Shown here: piece after piece, positions 5,241 through 6,144 of the stretch
How the letters are laid out: each line of letters opens with the position of its first letter
Position numbering within the stretch: the first letter of the stretch is position 1
DNA from: Eubacterium sp.
GTDB taxonomy: Bacteria > Bacillota > Clostridia > Lachnospirales > Lachnospiraceae
Reading direction: 5' to 3'
NCBI GenBank assembly: GCA_024697885.1
Contig: JAILSA010000245.1
Coordinates: 1 to 6,144 of the forward strand
Length of the DNA stretch: 6,144 nucleotides
Program-made: the position numbers and the translations under genes
Notes under the pieces: generated by a model
The model's database searches: none
The model's input: only the letters and a program-made list of their open reading frames with translations
What the model was told of the DNA's origin: nothing

Positions 5241-6144
5241 TTATGGCTCCAAAGTTGCTGCAGGCTTCTGTGTAGCATCTGCATCATCTGTTTCCTTAAT
5301 ATCAGCTTCTGTCTCACTCATTACCTTTTTGATTTTCTTCTTAATCTTGGCAATAGAAGAATCATCTGGCATACATACATAAAGTGCATTAGAACGGATG
5401 GAATAGGTGGTCTGCTTAGAACCAGTTCCCGCTGCATTGGCATAGGAAATCTTCCAGGTGGCCATATCGCTCAGCTGCATATTGCACAGTGATACAATCT
5501 TCTTGGTGGACATATTGGTCTGGAACATGCTCTTAGACTCCTTCAAAAGGCTGCTGAAATCCTGCAATACCTTTGGAGACATAACCTTGTTCAAAATAGC
5601 CTCAATCATATGCTGGTGATCGCGTCCACGCTGATAATCTCCGTTGTCAAAATGGTGTCTCTCTCGACAGAAGGCCAAGGCCTTTTTACCATTTACCTTG
5701 TTGTAACCCTTCTTAAACTTGTAGTGAGTTCCCGCACCGTTTGGACCCCAGTCGGAAATGAAGTCGTAGTCGGAATATACCTCTACACCGCCTAAGATAT
5801 TTACAATCTTCTTAACACTGGTGAAGTTTACTCTCACATAATAATTAATATCCAAATCATAGATATGCTCTAGGGTTCCCATGGACACATCTACACCGTA
5901 AATACCTGCATGAGTCAGTTTGTCTGGAATTCCTCCAGAATAGGATTTTCCATCGTCATTGTAGAGAGGTACATAGTAGTCTCTAGGCGTGGAAACTAAG
6001 AGCACCTTCTTGGTGATTGGGTTGACAACTGCAATAATATTTACATCGCTTCGACTGGTCTGAGACACCTTACCATATACATCAATACCACTGATATAAA
6101 CAATAAATGGCTTGGTGGTTACGGCTGTCTGGTCGTACTCATCC
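5241..6144 (-). CDS. LytR-CpsA-Psr (LCP) family cell-wall glycopolymer ligase, C-terminal part (runs off the right edge)
   Basis: The frame is open from the window edge to a TAA at 5243-5241, giving 300 residues; the N-terminal cytoplasmic tail and membrane anchor lie outside. A GTG at 6068 is internal, because the LCP domain already begins upstream of it with PFIVYISGIDVYGKVSQTSR (window residues 12-31). LCP enzymes act outside the membrane, moving undecaprenyl-diphosphate-linked polymers (teichoic acid, capsule, arabinogalactan in other groups) onto peptidoglycan. Key residues are visible: Arg31 and Asp33 in SRSDVN, Arg54 and Asp55 in STPRDYYV, and the Arg-rich block FCRERHHFDNGDYQRGRDHQ (158-177) that contacts the lipid diphosphate. 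ILGGVEVYSDYDF (116-128) is also typical of the family. A post-domain region (about 205-272) ends in a short acidic, Ala/Thr/Pro-containing tail (276-300), likely disordered. Being first in the strip suggests it attaches the polymer made by the downstream genes, but LCP genes are often general-purpose. Confidence 0.95.
   Translation of the reverse strand, partial: DEYDQTAVTTKPFIVYISGIDVYGKVSQTSRSDVNIIAVVNPITKKVLLVSTPRDYYVPLYNDDGKSYSGGIPDKLTHAGIYGVDVSMGTLEHIYDLDINYYVRVNFTSVKKIVNILGGVEVYSDYDFISDWGPNGAGTHYKFKKGYNKVNGKKALAFCRERHHFDNGDYQRGRDHQHMIEAILNKVMSPKVLQDFSSLLKESKSMFQTNMSTKKIVSLCNMQLSDMATWKISYANAAGTGSKQTTYSIRSNALYVCMPDDSSIAKIKKKIKKVMSETEADIKETDDADATQKPAATLEP

Overview
The window is one strip of a cell-surface polysaccharide or glycopolymer locus. 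Every credible gene lies on the minus strand, so transcription runs from high to low coordinates. The base composition (moderately AT-rich), strong GGAGG-type ribosome binding sites, tight gene packing and the protein sequence styles (an LCP protein with an RSDVN/PRDYYV core, and a DUF6020-like membrane protein) point to a low-to-mid GC Gram-positive of the Clostridia, most likely Lachnospiraceae-like. No genus can be named from this sequence.

In order of transcription the layout is as follows. (1) 6144-5241: the C-terminal 300 residues of a LytR-CpsA-Psr (LCP) protein, whose N-terminus lies beyond the right edge. (2) 5216-5191: a strong GC-rich hairpin with a short T-run, which looks like an intrinsic terminator or attenuator on the minus strand. 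(3) 5172-3937: a DegT/DnrJ/EryC1/StrS PLP-dependent sugar aminotransferase. (4) 3953-3273: a small PglC/WcaJ-type phosphoglycosyl transferase that would start the polymer on a lipid carrier. (5) 3253-1709: a polytopic O-antigen ligase/Wzy-type membrane protein. (6) 1728-637: an acyltransferase-3 family membrane protein. (7) 626 to the left edge: the N-terminal 208 residues of a DUF6020-like polytopic membrane protein.

Genes 3 to 7 overlap or are separated by less than 20 bases, so they look like one transcription unit with coupled translation. A consistent reading is: the aminotransferase makes an amino-sugar nucleotide; the phosphoglycosyl transferase loads a sugar phosphate onto undecaprenyl phosphate; the O-antigen ligase-like protein polymerises or transfers the lipid-linked glycan outside the membrane; the acyltransferase decorates it; and the LCP protein can attach finished polymer to peptidoglycan. 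Ordinary glycosyltransferases, a flippase and other sugar-nucleotide enzymes are absent here and would have to lie outside the window.

I see no tRNA, rRNA, CRISPR array, insertion sequence, riboswitch or long repeat. The longest stretch without a gene is the 68-base gap at 5173-5240. Nothing here amounts to an obviously new system. The points most worth following are the hairpin directly in front of the aminotransferase ribosome binding site, the large acidic outer loop of the O-antigen ligase-like protein, and the poorly characterised DUF6020-like gene riding in the operon.
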